This document shows positions 9,047 to 16,237 of a DNA stretch of 57,426 bases, piece after piece; positions within the stretch are counted from its first letter, which is position 1, and every line of letters starts with the position of its first letter. The stretch is taken from positions 1 through 57,426 of the forward strand of contig JABMDL010000006.1 in assembly GCA_015903945.1 (NCBI GenBank). The letters are read 5' to 3'. The notes below the pieces were generated by a model, which worked only from the letters and a program-made list of their open reading frames with translations, had not been told where the DNA came from and did not search any database. Source of the stretch: Nitrospira sp. (GTDB lineage Bacteria; Nitrospirota; Nitrospiria; Nitrospirales; Nitrospiraceae). The translations under genes were made by a program, and so were the position numbers.

Positions 9047-9313
9047 ATGTCGGAAAATGGGAAACACGTTGCCAAGGTTGCAGCTATGATCGCCGGAGGC
9101 GCCGTCCTCGGGGCCGGTCTCGGGCTCCTCTTCGCCCCGAAGTCGGGTGTCCAAACCCGCAGGGATATTGGCCGGTATGCGAAGAAGGCACAGGTCCACG
9201 CCCTTCGATTGAGTCGCTCAGTCCAGGCCGGGGTGAAGGAAGTCATGAATCACCGGAATGAGATCGTCAAGCCCTGTGAAGAGCCGCCGGTTCTCACCGC
9301 GACGCTGAACTGA
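9047..9313 (+). CDS. YtxH domain protein
   Basis: This 88-residue protein has one glycine-rich hydrophobic helix (AAMIAGGAVLGAGLGLLF) immediately followed by APKSGVQTRRDI, the hallmark of YtxH proteins. A basic, amphipathic tail follows. YtxH proteins are small membrane-anchored stress-associated proteins with no defined biochemical activity. The ATG at 9047 has a strong Shine-Dalgarno (GGGAGG, 7 nt). A candidate sigma-54 promoter lies upstream, suggesting stress-type control by an enhancer-binding protein. A hairpin follows the stop codon at 9334-9371. Confidence 0.8.
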   Translation: MSENGKHVAKVAAMIAGGAVLGAGLGLLFAPKSGVQTRRDIGRYAKKAQVHALRLSRSVQAGVKEVMNHRNEIVKPCEEPPVLTATLN

Positions 9314-9333
9314 CGTGTAAGAGGCGTGACTTC

Positions 9334-9371
9334 TGCCGGCCTGACCCCGATGCGATCGGCTCAGGCCGGCA
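9334..9371. terminator. Hairpin after the YtxH gene
   Basis: TGCCGGCCTGA (9334-9344) is exactly complementary to TCAGGCCGGCA (9361-9371), an 11-bp GC-rich stem with a 16-nt loop. No T tract follows, so it may be a weak or Rho-assisted terminator. Confidence 0.45.
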
Positions 9372-9520
9372 AGGGTGCTTGCCACTCGTCATACCTCCTG
9401 AGTCGCCCGTAGCCTGCTTGAATACCTTCGACCTCGATGCTACAGTCCCGCCGTTTGGGGCATGGATGGCCATGCTTCAGGATGACCGATGACCAGATGA
9501 TGTAACCGTGACGCCGGTAT

Positions 9521-9610
9521 GCCGGAGTGGCGGAATTGGTAGACGCAAGGGACTTAAAATCCCTCGGGCTCACAAGGCCCGTGCCGGTTCGATTCCGGCC
9601 TCCGGCACCA
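9521..9610 (+). tRNA. tRNA-Leu (anticodon UAA)
   Basis: The acceptor stem is GCCGGAG (9521-9527) pairing with CTCCGGC (9600-9606), followed by discriminator A and an encoded CCA (9608-9610). The anticodon stem-loop holds TAA at 9555-9557. There is a long variable arm (CGGGCTCACAAGGCCCG), typical of tRNA-Leu, and a T loop GGTTCGATTCC. UAA reads UUA and UUG leucine codons. Confidence 0.97.
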
Positions 9611-9654
9611 TGAGAATCGGGGAGTGACTGCATACGAACGCATAGAGGGGATTC

Positions 9655-9900
9655 ATGGACACAAAGGGCATTGTGGTGATCGTTGCGAGCATCGGGCTGT
9701 TCTTTTTGGCCATTGGGGTTGGGGCGTGGGTGATGACGTCACCGCTTGAAGCCGGTGAGGCGCAGGCAAAGCGGTGCAATGACTATGTGGATGAGTTGGA
9801 TATGGTGAAGAAGTACAACTGGTTTTGGACTCCCTATCACCGGAGAATGGCATTCAACGACTGTGTCACGAAGAAGTTGGGCGAACCGAATCAGCCCTAG
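9655..9900 (+). CDS. Small hypothetical protein with one membrane segment
   Basis: The 81-residue product starts with a long hydrophobic helix (IVVIVASIGLFFLAIGVGAW) and continues with a polar tail that contains two cysteines (KRCNDYVDE and FNDCVTKK). It is either anchored in the inner membrane with the tail outside or, less likely, cleaved. AGAGGGG lies 5-11 nt before the ATG. It follows tRNA-Leu by 44 bp. The family was not recognised and no function is proposed. It converges with a small gene on the other strand, and a hairpin separates the two. Confidence 0.65.
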   Translation: MDTKGIVVIVASIGLFFLAIGVGAWVMTSPLEAGEAQAKRCNDYVDELDMVKKYNWFWTPYHRRMAFNDCVTKKLGEPNQP

Positions 9901-9963
9901 TTGTGTGAATGAGCGATTTCGGCCTGGAAAAAGTGACTCGATGAAGCGAGCTGGTGCGGCGCA

Positions 9964-9986
9964 AGCACGACCCTGACGGTCGTGCT
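9964..9986. terminator. Perfect hairpin between convergent small genes
   Basis: AGCACGACC (9964-9972) and GGTCGTGCT (9978-9986) form a perfect 9-bp stem with a 5-nt loop. It lies between the 9655-9900 gene and the end of the minus-strand gene at 9996, so it can end both transcripts. There is no T tract. Confidence 0.5.
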
Positions 9987-9995
9987 CAAGTCCTG

Positions 9996-10169
9996 TTAGT
10001 ACTCGTCGATTTCGTCCGTCTCATCGACCAACTCGGCTGTGACTTCGGCCGGTTCGGCGGTCCACTGCGCCAGCGGGATGCCTTTGGCTTTCAGAATGGC
10101 TTCTTGTTCGGTCCCCGCCGCCAGGGTCAGTTCATAATCAATCGTCTGCCGTACTTGAAACATGCGCAT
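9996..10169 (-). CDS. 57-residue acidic hypothetical protein
   Basis: The frame begins with ATG at 10169, 10 nt after GAGGAG, and ends with TAA at 9996-9998. The product starts MRMFQVRQTIDYEL, has an alanine/glutamate-rich helix in the middle, and ends in a very acidic tail (VDETDEIDEY). No motif for a known family is visible. The good ribosome binding site and the hairpin just past the stop codon are the main support. A 21-codon frame with its own ribosome binding site lies just upstream and may be cotranscribed. Confidence 0.5.
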   Translation of the reverse strand: MRMFQVRQTIDYELTLAAGTEQEAILKAKGIPLAQWTAEPAEVTAELVDETDEIDEY

Positions 10170-10215
10170 GGGGTCAGATCTCCTCAGTGCGATGGAGTAC
10201 CGTCAATCGGGATCA

Positions 10216-10281
10216 TCAGGTGTGGATAGAGTCCGGATTGCTCATGGGAGTGTCGCCGTAGTTGGAGCTGTACGGGAGCAT
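10216..10281 (-). CDS. Possible 21-residue peptide
   Basis: ATG at 10281 follows AAAGGAGG by about 11 nt and opens 21 codons (MLPYSSNYGDT... to IHT), ending in TGA at 10216. It could be a leader peptide for the 57-residue gene downstream. A competing ATG 5 nt closer to the ribosome binding site opens only 14 codons. Support is the ribosome binding site alone. The rest of 10282-10491 shows no gene. Confidence 0.22.
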   Translation of the reverse strand: MLPYSSNYGDTPMSNPDSIHT

Positions 10282-10491
10282 GTCATCCGAGGCCTCCTTT
10301 CGGACAGTGAAAGTCTGGGCGGCATTGTAGGCTAAGGACCGAGAAATTTGGAAGTCCGATCCCACATGCTGGAGGGGGGGCTTTGCCGCCCATCTGAGCG
10401 GGGGCCTGGCATCGCGCGACGAAAAGTATTATGATTGCAACCGGAGGCCGATGAGGGGTTCTTGCGATGTTCTGACGTAGGAGGTACGACG

Positions 10492-10875
10492 ATGGCTGGC
10501 AAACGCACATGTCCGTCTTGCAACGCGGGGGATGCGAAACAGATCAGCGAGATTGTGAAGCAGGAGGCCGCGGCCGGTGTGAAGAGCGGGTTGGCCCAAC
10601 AGTACAATCCGCCGAAGCAGCCATGGGCCTATGTGCAGGGGTTCTTCCTGGCGATGCCGGTCAATGTCGGCATCATGCTCTCCATGACCTCGCCGGAGAC
10701 GTCGGAACCGGGAACCGCGATGGCAGACGTGCTCTCGACCGTTGGGTTCTTAAGCGTGTGGGTCGGCTATGGAGTCTGGAAGAACAAGGCCTACATGAAG
10801 AAATTGGAAGAATGGAAAAACACCATCGCCTCGAAGCTGCATTGTCTGAAATGCGGCCATGTGTTTGGCACCTAG
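10492..10875 (+). CDS. Membrane protein flanked by two zinc-knuckle motifs
   Basis: The product of about 127 residues begins with a CPSC knuckle (RTCPSCNAGDAKQ) and ends with a CLKCGH knuckle. Together they could form one zinc ribbon on the cytoplasmic face. Between them are two hydrophobic segments (about FFLAMPVNVGIMLSM and DVLSTVGFLSVWVGYGVW), so both ends should face the same side. AGGAGG lies 7 nt before the ATG at 10492, which rules out an upstream in-frame start. No family was recognised. Confidence 0.65.
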   Translation: MAGKRTCPSCNAGDAKQISEIVKQEAAAGVKSGLAQQYNPPKQPWAYVQGFFLAMPVNVGIMLSMTSPETSEPGTAMADVLSTVGFLSVWVGYGVWKNKAYMKKLEEWKNTIASKLHCLKCGHVFGT

Positions 10876-11010
10876 CGCGCCCGTTTGCTGTCGACCGCCT
10901 TTCTCCTTCTGTTTGACCGGAGTCGTTGCTCGCAATCGGGCGTGAGCAGATCCGGCGGAATCTCCCTACCGACGCCGGAGCGTTCCTCCTCGCTGTTCGA
11001 ATGGCTGAGT

Positions 11011-11433
11011 ATGGCGAGGCTGCTCTCCATCGTACTGGCCTTGGTAATCGGTGAATCGGCCTCCGCGGAGTGGGTGGTGGTCGAGAAGGACTATCTCGAT
11101 CCTGAGCTCCGGACTGTGTACATCGATCCCGACACGATCAGCAGGGACGGGACAATGGTGACGGTCTGGCAATTGACCGATTATAAGATGATGCAGGGTG
11201 GGGTAGGGTTCGGCCGTTTCATGATGAGCCCGTACCGGTTCTTTTCCGCTAAGACTCAGAAACAACTGGACTGCGAGCCCAAGCGGATCCGCTTACTCGA
11301 GTACATCGAGTTTCTCCACCACATGGGGACCGGCCCTGCGTCTCACGGCTATGTGGATCACACCGCGTGGTTGCCGATTGAGCCCGCGAGCGTCAACCAC
11401 GCCTTGTGGGAAGTCCTCTGCGGTCAGGAATAA
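11011..11433 (+). CDS. Exported protein resembling surface-adhesin protein E
   Basis: A signal peptide (MARLLSIVLALVIGESASA) precedes a mature domain that opens with EWVVVEKDYLDPELRTVYID. The pattern of Trp-Val, then YIDPDTI, then VTVWQLTDYK, then LDCEPKRIRLL resembles the small beta-rich domain annotated as surface-adhesin protein E. The name describes a fold family, not an established adhesin function here. The start at 11011 was chosen for the signal peptide; longer in-frame starts to 10885 add an unlikely leader. Ribosome binding is weak. Confidence 0.6.
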   Translation: MARLLSIVLALVIGESASAEWVVVEKDYLDPELRTVYIDPDTISRDGTMVTVWQLTDYKMMQGGVGFGRFMMSPYRFFSAKTQKQLDCEPKRIRLLEYIEFLHHMGTGPASHGYVDHTAWLPIEPASVNHALWEVLCGQE

Positions 11434-11471
11434 CCGCGTGTGTCCGTGGTCGTCTGCAACACCAGGACCGC

Positions 11472-11831
11472 TTACCGCATCGCCGTCAATGCCAGGCGGT
11501 GAGGCGGTGCAATTCTTTTTCCCTGCCTTCGCTGTGAGACCATCGCTCGGACCGGCACCATCTGATCGTGGGCCGAGAGGCCGAAGAGCGCTATGGCGAG
11601 CCCCCGGTATCTGGCCTCCAACTCACGGCACCGAGCGACGAATCGGCCGGCAATCAGCCGAGGAAAGTAGTCCCGGTGACGCTCGTAGAAGCGCGCCCGC
11701 CGTCCCCAGCGATCCGCCCTGAACAGGGACAGTCTCAGAGCCAACCCCGCAAAATGGTTCGGTGATAACCGCGTCGCGCCCCGCTTCACGGAACTCACGA
11801 CGATGGATGTGGATGTCGTTAAGCCGGTCAT
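11472..11831 (-). CDS. Arginine-rich hypothetical protein
   Basis: ATG at 11831 lies 3 nt after a very strong Shine-Dalgarno (AGGGAGGAGG) and opens about 119 codons. The product begins MTGLTTSTSIVVSSV and is basic, with an aromatic and arginine-rich middle (RADRWGRRARFYERHR). It has no membrane segment or recognisable motif. The strong ribosome binding site is the main reason to accept it. It runs convergent to the adhesin-E-like gene. Upstream, 11832-12118 is an AT-richer spacer of 287 bp that holds no gene I can support. Confidence 0.5.
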   Translation of the reverse strand: MTGLTTSTSIVVSSVKRGATRLSPNHFAGLALRLSLFRADRWGRRARFYERHRDYFPRLIAGRFVARCRELEARYRGLAIALFGLSAHDQMVPVRAMVSQRRQGKRIAPPHRLALTAMR

Positions 11832-12118
11832 GCTGCCTCCTCCCTGGTTAGGTGTCGGTGCTGTCGGCTGAAGGCCGTGATCGTATGTCATGGATCTCAA
11901 CGATCTTCGAGCCGGTACGTACACGATAATCAGACAACATGAAAAGAGGATTAGTAGGACATGAGAAAACGCTTAGAAACACAAAAACTGACGTGATGCG
12001 ATCGTCTGTCACGTTGCATCGGGTGCTTTCCTCGATGAAGATCGGATCCGGCATGGCTCGGTCGGCCGATGAGGTGCGATTGAACTCTTCTTCACGTCAG
12101 AGCTAGACTAACGGCATC

Positions 12119-12334
12119 GTGTCTTCCGCAGATACATCAGCACCGAATTGGTGGCTCAGGGGCGTCATCGCGCGATCCGTCGGCATTGTCGCCATTGCTA
12201 CGGGGTTCGTCATCGGTATGGACGGGCTCGATGATCCCACCTCACATATGCTCCAGACGGCACTGGGGCTGCTCGCAACCGGGATCGTAGCCCAGGCCTA
12301 CGGGCTATACTGCTCGATTAAACGGATGCGATGA
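12119..12334 (+). CDS. Small two-helix membrane protein
   Basis: The 71-residue product has two hydrophobic segments (about ARSVGIVAIATGFVIGM and LQTALGLLATGIVAQAYGLY) and a short basic tail (IKRMR), giving a helical hairpin in the inner membrane. The start is GTG at 12119 with no clear ribosome binding site, so the true start is uncertain. No family was recognised. It lies upstream of a DUF423 gene on the same strand, about 130 bp away. Confidence 0.5.
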   Translation: MSSADTSAPNWWLRGVIARSVGIVAIATGFVIGMDGLDDPTSHMLQTALGLLATGIVAQAYGLYCSIKRMR

Positions 12335-12467
12335 CTCAACCCCGCCATCAGCCAGAAGCACTAGGCTCCGGTCTTTCGGCTAGGACCTCATAGCGAATTG
12401 GTGGGCGATCGCGTATGATCGCCTCGCTCTGTTTGCTGACATGACTAGCTTTTGAGGGATGCCGATC

Positions 12468-12854
12468 ATGGATGTAGACGCATCGTCGAGGCGGTTGATT
12501 GCGGTAGGCTGTGTCTTGGCAGGTATCGGTGTAGCCGCCGGCGCGTTCGGGGCCCACATGCTCAAGACGATGCTGGAGCCGCCGATGTTGGCCGCCTACG
12601 ATACGGGCACTCGCTACCAGATGTACCATGCGTTCGGGATGATTCTGGCTGGAATGGCGGCGAGGCTTTTCGGTGATCCTCGGTTGGTGACCGTGGGATC
12701 GATTTTTGCCGCGGGGATGGTGATGTTTTGCGGCAGTCTCTACGGGATTGCACTGGCGGGTCTGAAGTGGATGGGGCCGATCACGCCGTTGGGTGGATTG
12801 ACGTTTATCATCGGCTGGGGCCTGTTCGGGTGGCGGCTGTGGCGGAGAAAATAG
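12468..12854 (+). CDS. DUF423 (YgdD-type) membrane protein
   Basis: The product of about 128 residues has four hydrophobic segments. It carries the DUF423 pattern: an N-terminal helix ending in GAFGAHMLK, then YQMYHAFGM, then FCGSLYGIALAG and TPLGGLTFIIGWGLF. The family is widespread in bacteria and its biochemical role is unknown. ATG at 12468 was chosen over the ATG at 12459 because GAGGG lies 9 nt before 12468 but directly abuts 12459. A family A repeat follows the stop codon. Confidence 0.85.
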   Translation: MDVDASSRRLIAVGCVLAGIGVAAGAFGAHMLKTMLEPPMLAAYDTGTRYQMYHAFGMILAGMAARLFGDPRLVTVGSIFAAGMVMFCGSLYGIALAGLKWMGPITPLGGLTFIIGWGLFGWRLWRRK

Positions 12855-12867
12855 GCTAAAGCTTGCG

Positions 12868-12920
12868 AGTCGTTCGTGAAGCGTGAAGCGTATCTCGCGA
12901 GCGACGAGATACGAGATACA
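12868..12920. repeat. Dispersed palindromic repeat family A, copy 2 (short form)
   Basis: TCGTTCGTGAAGCGTGAAG followed by CGTATCTCGCGAGCGACGAG and ATACGAGATAC matches the left half of the family. It lies between convergent genes, after the DUF423 gene, so it may end transcription. Confidence 0.75.
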
Positions 12921-12933
12921 TTTGGCAGGGCTT

Positions 12934-13896
12934 CTAGGGTTGGCACTTGGCTGTGCGTTTGGCCGAGATCGGTCCCCAGCCCCCGGTGTTATTCGCAAAC
13001 GATCCTTCTAGCTTCATCGGCTCATCGAGCGTATCTTTCTTGTGTCCTTCTGTGACGAACAGCAAACTGTCTTCCTGCACATAGCCTCGTTCCTCCCACC
13101 GCAAATAAATGCTGTCGCCGAGTACGACGGCTTCGGCCGGTACGGACACGTTGGGCAATGTCTGCCCGGCTGGAGGGAAGACGATGGTCATTTTCTGTTC
13201 TTGGTGATTGTGGTGGTTGTGGATGATCCACTGCCAGGTCCCGCAGAGGCGGGCGAGACCTCTGGCTTGCCGGATCCGGTCTTTCCATTCAGCGAGTGAC
13301 CACCAAGCCGCGAGCGCTCGTTGATGCGCCTCCATTGCCACCTGCCGGGATGCAAGAAGCAGGTCCGTTTGCTGTGTGTGGGGCACTGCTTGCGTCGGAT
13401 CAGCGGCGGAGTGCTCCGCCATCAACCGGAAGAAGCCGTTGAGACTTGCGAGTCGGCTGGTGCCGCTGATCCAGTCCTGCCGTTCTGAAGCAGGAACAGA
13501 TGGCGATGCCGTTTCTTCAGTCGTTCGGCTGCGAGAGTCGGCCAATTGCCAGGCCGCCAGGGCTGCCATCAGTTCCTGAGCAGATTGAGACAATTCGGTG
13601 AGGCGGAGGTCTTTTGCCGCCTGGGCTGACAGTCCCTTCGCGCCGAGAATACGGGCCACATCGTTCAAGCCCAACGCCGGGCCGACGGTGCTGGTGAAGA
13701 GTGCCATGGCGCTGGCAGTGGAATTCACGCCAGCGAGTTGGGCGCCGTGGTCGACGACAATCTTTGATACAAGTTCCGGTGAAGATTGTCCCGCAGCGAC
13801 TGCCGTCATCGGGGTAACGAGGCAGAGCGCCGCCGCCAAGAGAATGGTTCCCGTTCCAGGCAGGTTGGGACGGCTGTGCATCGGCGTCTTTCGCAT
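12934..13896 (-). CDS. Exported hypothetical protein
   Basis: The 320-residue product has a signal peptide (about residues 10-35, ending near VAAGQSS). A helical alanine-rich middle follows. The compact C-terminal part begins CGTWQWIIHNHHNHQEQ and contains FPPAG, VLGDSIYLRWEE and VQEDSLLFV. The His/Asn-rich segment followed by beta strands could be a small beta-sandwich, but no family was recognised. It lies 38 bp after the dienelactone-hydrolase-like gene on the same strand and is probably cotranscribed with it. Periplasmic location is inferred from the signal peptide. Confidence 0.6.
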   Translation of the reverse strand: MRKTPMHSRPNLPGTGTILLAAALCLVTPMTAVAAGQSSPELVSKIVVDHGAQLAGVNSTASAMALFTSTVGPALGLNDVARILGAKGLSAQAAKDLRLTELSQSAQELMAALAAWQLADSRSRTTEETASPSVPASERQDWISGTSRLASLNGFFRLMAEHSAADPTQAVPHTQQTDLLLASRQVAMEAHQRALAAWWSLAEWKDRIRQARGLARLCGTWQWIIHNHHNHQEQKMTIVFPPAGQTLPNVSVPAEAVVLGDSIYLRWEERGYVQEDSLLFVTEGHKKDTLDEPMKLEGSFANNTGGWGPISAKRTAKCQP

Positions 13897-13934
13897 TGTA
13901 ACACTCGGTACGAATGGGGTGGGGGCGTGTCTGC

Positions 13935-14735
13935 CTAGGTCCCTTGAAAGCAGGTTTTGAGAAACGCGGCGGTTCGTTCCCAGGCCAAGGCCGTCGCATC
14001 GGCCCGATAGGCAGCCGGTTTCATCTCGTTACAGAAGGCCTGAGCAGCATCCTGATACGTATGGATCTCGGTCTTCTTTCCATATTCCGAGCAGGCCGCC
14101 TGCAAGGAGGCAATCTCCTCATTGGTGGCCCAGGAATCTTGACCGGCCTGGTGATACAAGAAGGACCCGGAGAGGTCCTTCACCAATTCCAACGGCTGAA
14201 TCGTCTTGCCGTAGTAGGACACGGCGGCCCGCAGCCGCTTCCGGGTGCAGGCAAACCGCAATGCGTACGTTCCGCCCATGCCGTAGCCGACAACGCCGTG
14301 AATGTTCCGTTTCGCGAAGGTGCGCGTATTGAGATATTCACAACAGGAATTGATGTCGGTGAGCACCTGCGTGTCGTTCTGTTTGTCCAGTAAGGCCGCT
14401 GCAACCTCATCATTGGCCGTGACCATGCCGCCTTGCCGGCCGTAGAGATTGGGAATGATGACCACGTAGCCCTCGCAGGCAAGCCGGGCGCCGAGGTCTT
14501 TCATTTGTCCGGTCAGCCCCCACCAATCGTGGAGGAGCACCAAGCCGGGATAGATACCCTGGACCTGCGGCCAGAACAGCAGGCTGTCGATCTGATGTTC
14601 TTTCGGCATCCTGGTTCTGAAATAGGGGTCGACCATTTGGTCAGTGTGTGTGGGAATGGGGACGCCGCTGGGAAACCGCGCGGTCCCCGTCCCGATCTGT
14701 GGCAAGGTAAAAGGGGCGGGCTGTGTAGTGGTCAT
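13935..14735 (-). CDS. Dienelactone-hydrolase-like protein lacking nucleophile and histidine
   Basis: The 266-residue alpha/beta-hydrolase has the family landmarks: PGLVLLHDWWGL, a VVIPNLYG-like strand and a nucleophile elbow. At the elbow the usual G-x-C-x-G-G reads GYGMGG, so the nucleophile position is Gly152. In the C-terminal motif that normally reads Y-x-G-A-x-H-G-F, the sequence is YQDAAQAF, with Gln232 in place of histidine. An aspartate remains at about 200 (AGQDS). Classical hydrolysis by a Cys-Asp-His triad is therefore unlikely; it may bind a ligand or use another mechanism. A sigma-70-like promoter ends 7 nt before the ATG. Confidence 0.8.
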   Translation of the reverse strand: MTTTQPAPFTLPQIGTGTARFPSGVPIPTHTDQMVDPYFRTRMPKEHQIDSLLFWPQVQGIYPGLVLLHDWWGLTGQMKDLGARLACEGYVVIIPNLYGRQGGMVTANDEVAAALLDKQNDTQVLTDINSCCEYLNTRTFAKRNIHGVVGYGMGGTYALRFACTRKRLRAAVSYYGKTIQPLELVKDLSGSFLYHQAGQDSWATNEEIASLQAACSEYGKKTEIHTYQDAAQAFCNEMKPAAYRADATALAWERTAAFLKTCFQGT

Positions 14736-14742
14736 GAGATTG

Positions 14743-14772
14743 ACTATAGGGAGCCGTTTGCGGGAATGTCAA
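14743..14772 (-). promoter_or_regulatory. Sigma-70-type promoter of the dienelactone-hydrolase-like gene
   Basis: TTGACA (14767-14772), an 18-bp spacer and TATAGT (14743-14748) lie on the minus strand. The -10 box ends 7 nt before the ATG at 14735, so transcription should begin at or next to the start codon, giving a leaderless mRNA. Confidence 0.65.
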
Positions 14773-14788
14773 CGGACTCCGTTGGGGC

Positions 14789-14890
14789 GTCTTTCGTATC
14801 TCGTCGTGCGTCTCTCGCGAGTAAGAGCCTGTTTGTGCCATTCTTGTTTGCGCATCACGCTTGGCGAGATACGCTTCACGAATGACCAGT
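14789..14890. repeat. Dispersed palindromic repeat family A, copy 3
   Basis: CTTTCGTATCTCGTCGTGCG at the left and GGCGAGATACGCTTCACGAA at the right enclose a variable middle. The copy lies between divergent genes (the hydrolase-like gene and the oxidoreductase). Confidence 0.7.
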
Positions 14891-14941
14891 GACACATATC
14901 GGTCGTGACGTCAGACATGTTCATAGGCTGTTTGGGTTGAG

Positions 14942-15931
14942 ATGAGCAAGAGGCTGATTGGAGTCGGATTGATCGGGGTTGGGCGCCATGGAATGCGCTA
15001 TGCCCGGCACCTGCTGCATGATGCGCCGACCGCTTCGCTCAAGGCGGTGTGCCGTCGGCATCCGGAACAGGGACTTGATCTTCCCGGGGCAGAGGCGGTC
15101 AGCGTGTATGGAGAGGTTCGCACCCTCATCGACGATCCGTCGGTTGAGGCGATCATCGCCGTCACCCCGCCGGTCTTTTCGCGCGATATCTGCCGGTTAG
15201 CGGTCCAGGCACGCAAGCCGGTCTTGATCGAGAAGCCGCTGGCAGCTTCCGCTGACGATGCACGGGCTATGGTGGCGTCAGCCCGTGACGCCCGAGTACC
15301 GATTATGACGGCGCAGACCCTGCGGTTCGACGCGACGATCCAGGCAGTGCGGACGCGTCGAGAAGTGATCGGGCGATCGGAGCGGCTGCACTTGACCAGC
15401 CATATCGAAACGAAAGCGACGGCCCCGAATCATGCCGAGGGCTACGGCAAGCGGGGCGCGTTGATAGAAATCGGTATCCACATGCTCGATGCGGTTCGTT
15501 TTCTGACCGGTGATGAGGTGCGGGAGGTTCGCTGCACCATGAATCAGCTTCCTCCTGCCGCACCGGAGACAATCGTCTCTGCGCAACTTGTGACGCAAGG
15601 AGGGACGGTGTGCAGTCTCGATATCGCACGGCTGCCGGGAGAACGTGTTGGGTTGGTGGAATGGATCGGATCACAGGGACGGCTTCAGGCGGATTGGCCC
15701 CGCCGCCGACTGCGTTGGACCAGCGGCACCGGTGAGATCAGAGAAGAGAAGGAGTGCCCTCCGTCTCAGACGGTCCTCGCCACCCTCACGGCATTTCTAC
15801 GGGCGATCGAGGATGGCACGCCTATGCCGATCACCGGAGAAGACGGCTGCCGTGCTGTCGAGATCGCGGAGGCCTGTTATCGGTCGGCCCAAACGGGCGG
15901 CGCCTCTGTGATCGTCGCTCGTGAAGGGTGA
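14942..15931 (+). CDS. Gfo/Idh/MocA family oxidoreductase
   Basis: The 329-residue protein has an N-terminal Rossmann fold with the NAD(P)-binding loop GLIGVGRHG (about residues 9-17). The family motif EKPLAAS follows near residue 97, and a C-terminal alpha/beta domain includes GALIEIGIHMLDAVRFL. That motif carries the conserved G...G.H..D..R pattern. Members oxidise or reduce sugars, inositols or related compounds with NAD(P)H. The substrate cannot be told from sequence. The last codons (VAREG) lie inside a family A repeat, so the stop codon is supplied by the repeat. The gene stands alone on its strand. Confidence 0.85.
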   Translation: MSKRLIGVGLIGVGRHGMRYARHLLHDAPTASLKAVCRRHPEQGLDLPGAEAVSVYGEVRTLIDDPSVEAIIAVTPPVFSRDICRLAVQARKPVLIEKPLAASADDARAMVASARDARVPIMTAQTLRFDATIQAVRTRREVIGRSERLHLTSHIETKATAPNHAEGYGKRGALIEIGIHMLDAVRFLTGDEVREVRCTMNQLPPAAPETIVSAQLVTQGGTVCSLDIARLPGERVGLVEWIGSQGRLQADWPRRRLRWTSGTGEIREEKECPPSQTVLATLTAFLRAIEDGTPMPITGEDGCRAVEIAEACYRSAQTGGASVIVAREG

Positions 15932-15966
15932 AGCGTATCTCGCGAACGACGAGACATGAGATGCGA
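15913..15966. repeat. Dispersed palindromic repeat family A, copy 4
   Basis: CGTCGCTCGTGAAGGGTGAA followed by GCGTATCTCGCGAACGACGA matches the left part of the family. It overlaps the final codons and the TGA stop of the oxidoreductase gene. Confidence 0.7.
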
Positions 15967-15993
15967 ACGACGCTCGCATCGTTGTGCGAGTCG

Positions 15994-16227
15994 CTACTCG
16001 GCCACGATATGTGTATCGGTCTCTTCGACGCCGTCGATGGCATGGATCTTGGTGATGACGACGTCCGAGAGTGCCCGTTCGTCCTGTACGCTGATGAAGA
16101 CGAAGATGTCAGGACGGCCGAAACAGGGGTGAGCATGTTCAACACCGGGAATGCGTTTTAAAGCCGCGACCACGTCTTTGGCTTTCCCGGCTTTGACCTT
16201 AATGAGGATATATGCTCTGGTTGCCAT
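15994..16227 (-). CDS. Stand-alone Lrp/AsnC ligand-binding (RAM) domain protein
   Basis: The 77-residue protein consists only of the RAM domain of Lrp/AsnC regulators: RAYILIKVKAGKA, a helix, then VEHAHPCFGRPDIFVFISVQ and a final helix and strand ending VEETDTHIV. There is no helix-turn-helix, so it cannot bind DNA by itself. Such proteins oligomerise and may bind amino acids or pair with full-length regulators. AAGGAGG lies 4 nt before the ATG. It follows the minus-strand gene at 16238-16900 after a 10-bp gap, so the two form an operon. Confidence 0.85.
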   Translation of the reverse strand: MATRAYILIKVKAGKAKDVVAALKRIPGVEHAHPCFGRPDIFVFISVQDERALSDVVITKIHAIDGVEETDTHIVAE

Positions 16228-16237
16228 GGGGTCCTCC

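Noticed and set aside
9361..9779. Minus-strand open frames containing GRNRTGTGLVSPRDFKS-like and GIEPARAL-like peptides
   Set aside because: They are the antisense translation of tRNA-Leu, a well-known source of false proteins.
11939..12106. 55-codon frame starting MKRGLVGHEK
   Set aside because: No ribosome binding site, no family resemblance, and composition typical of spacer.
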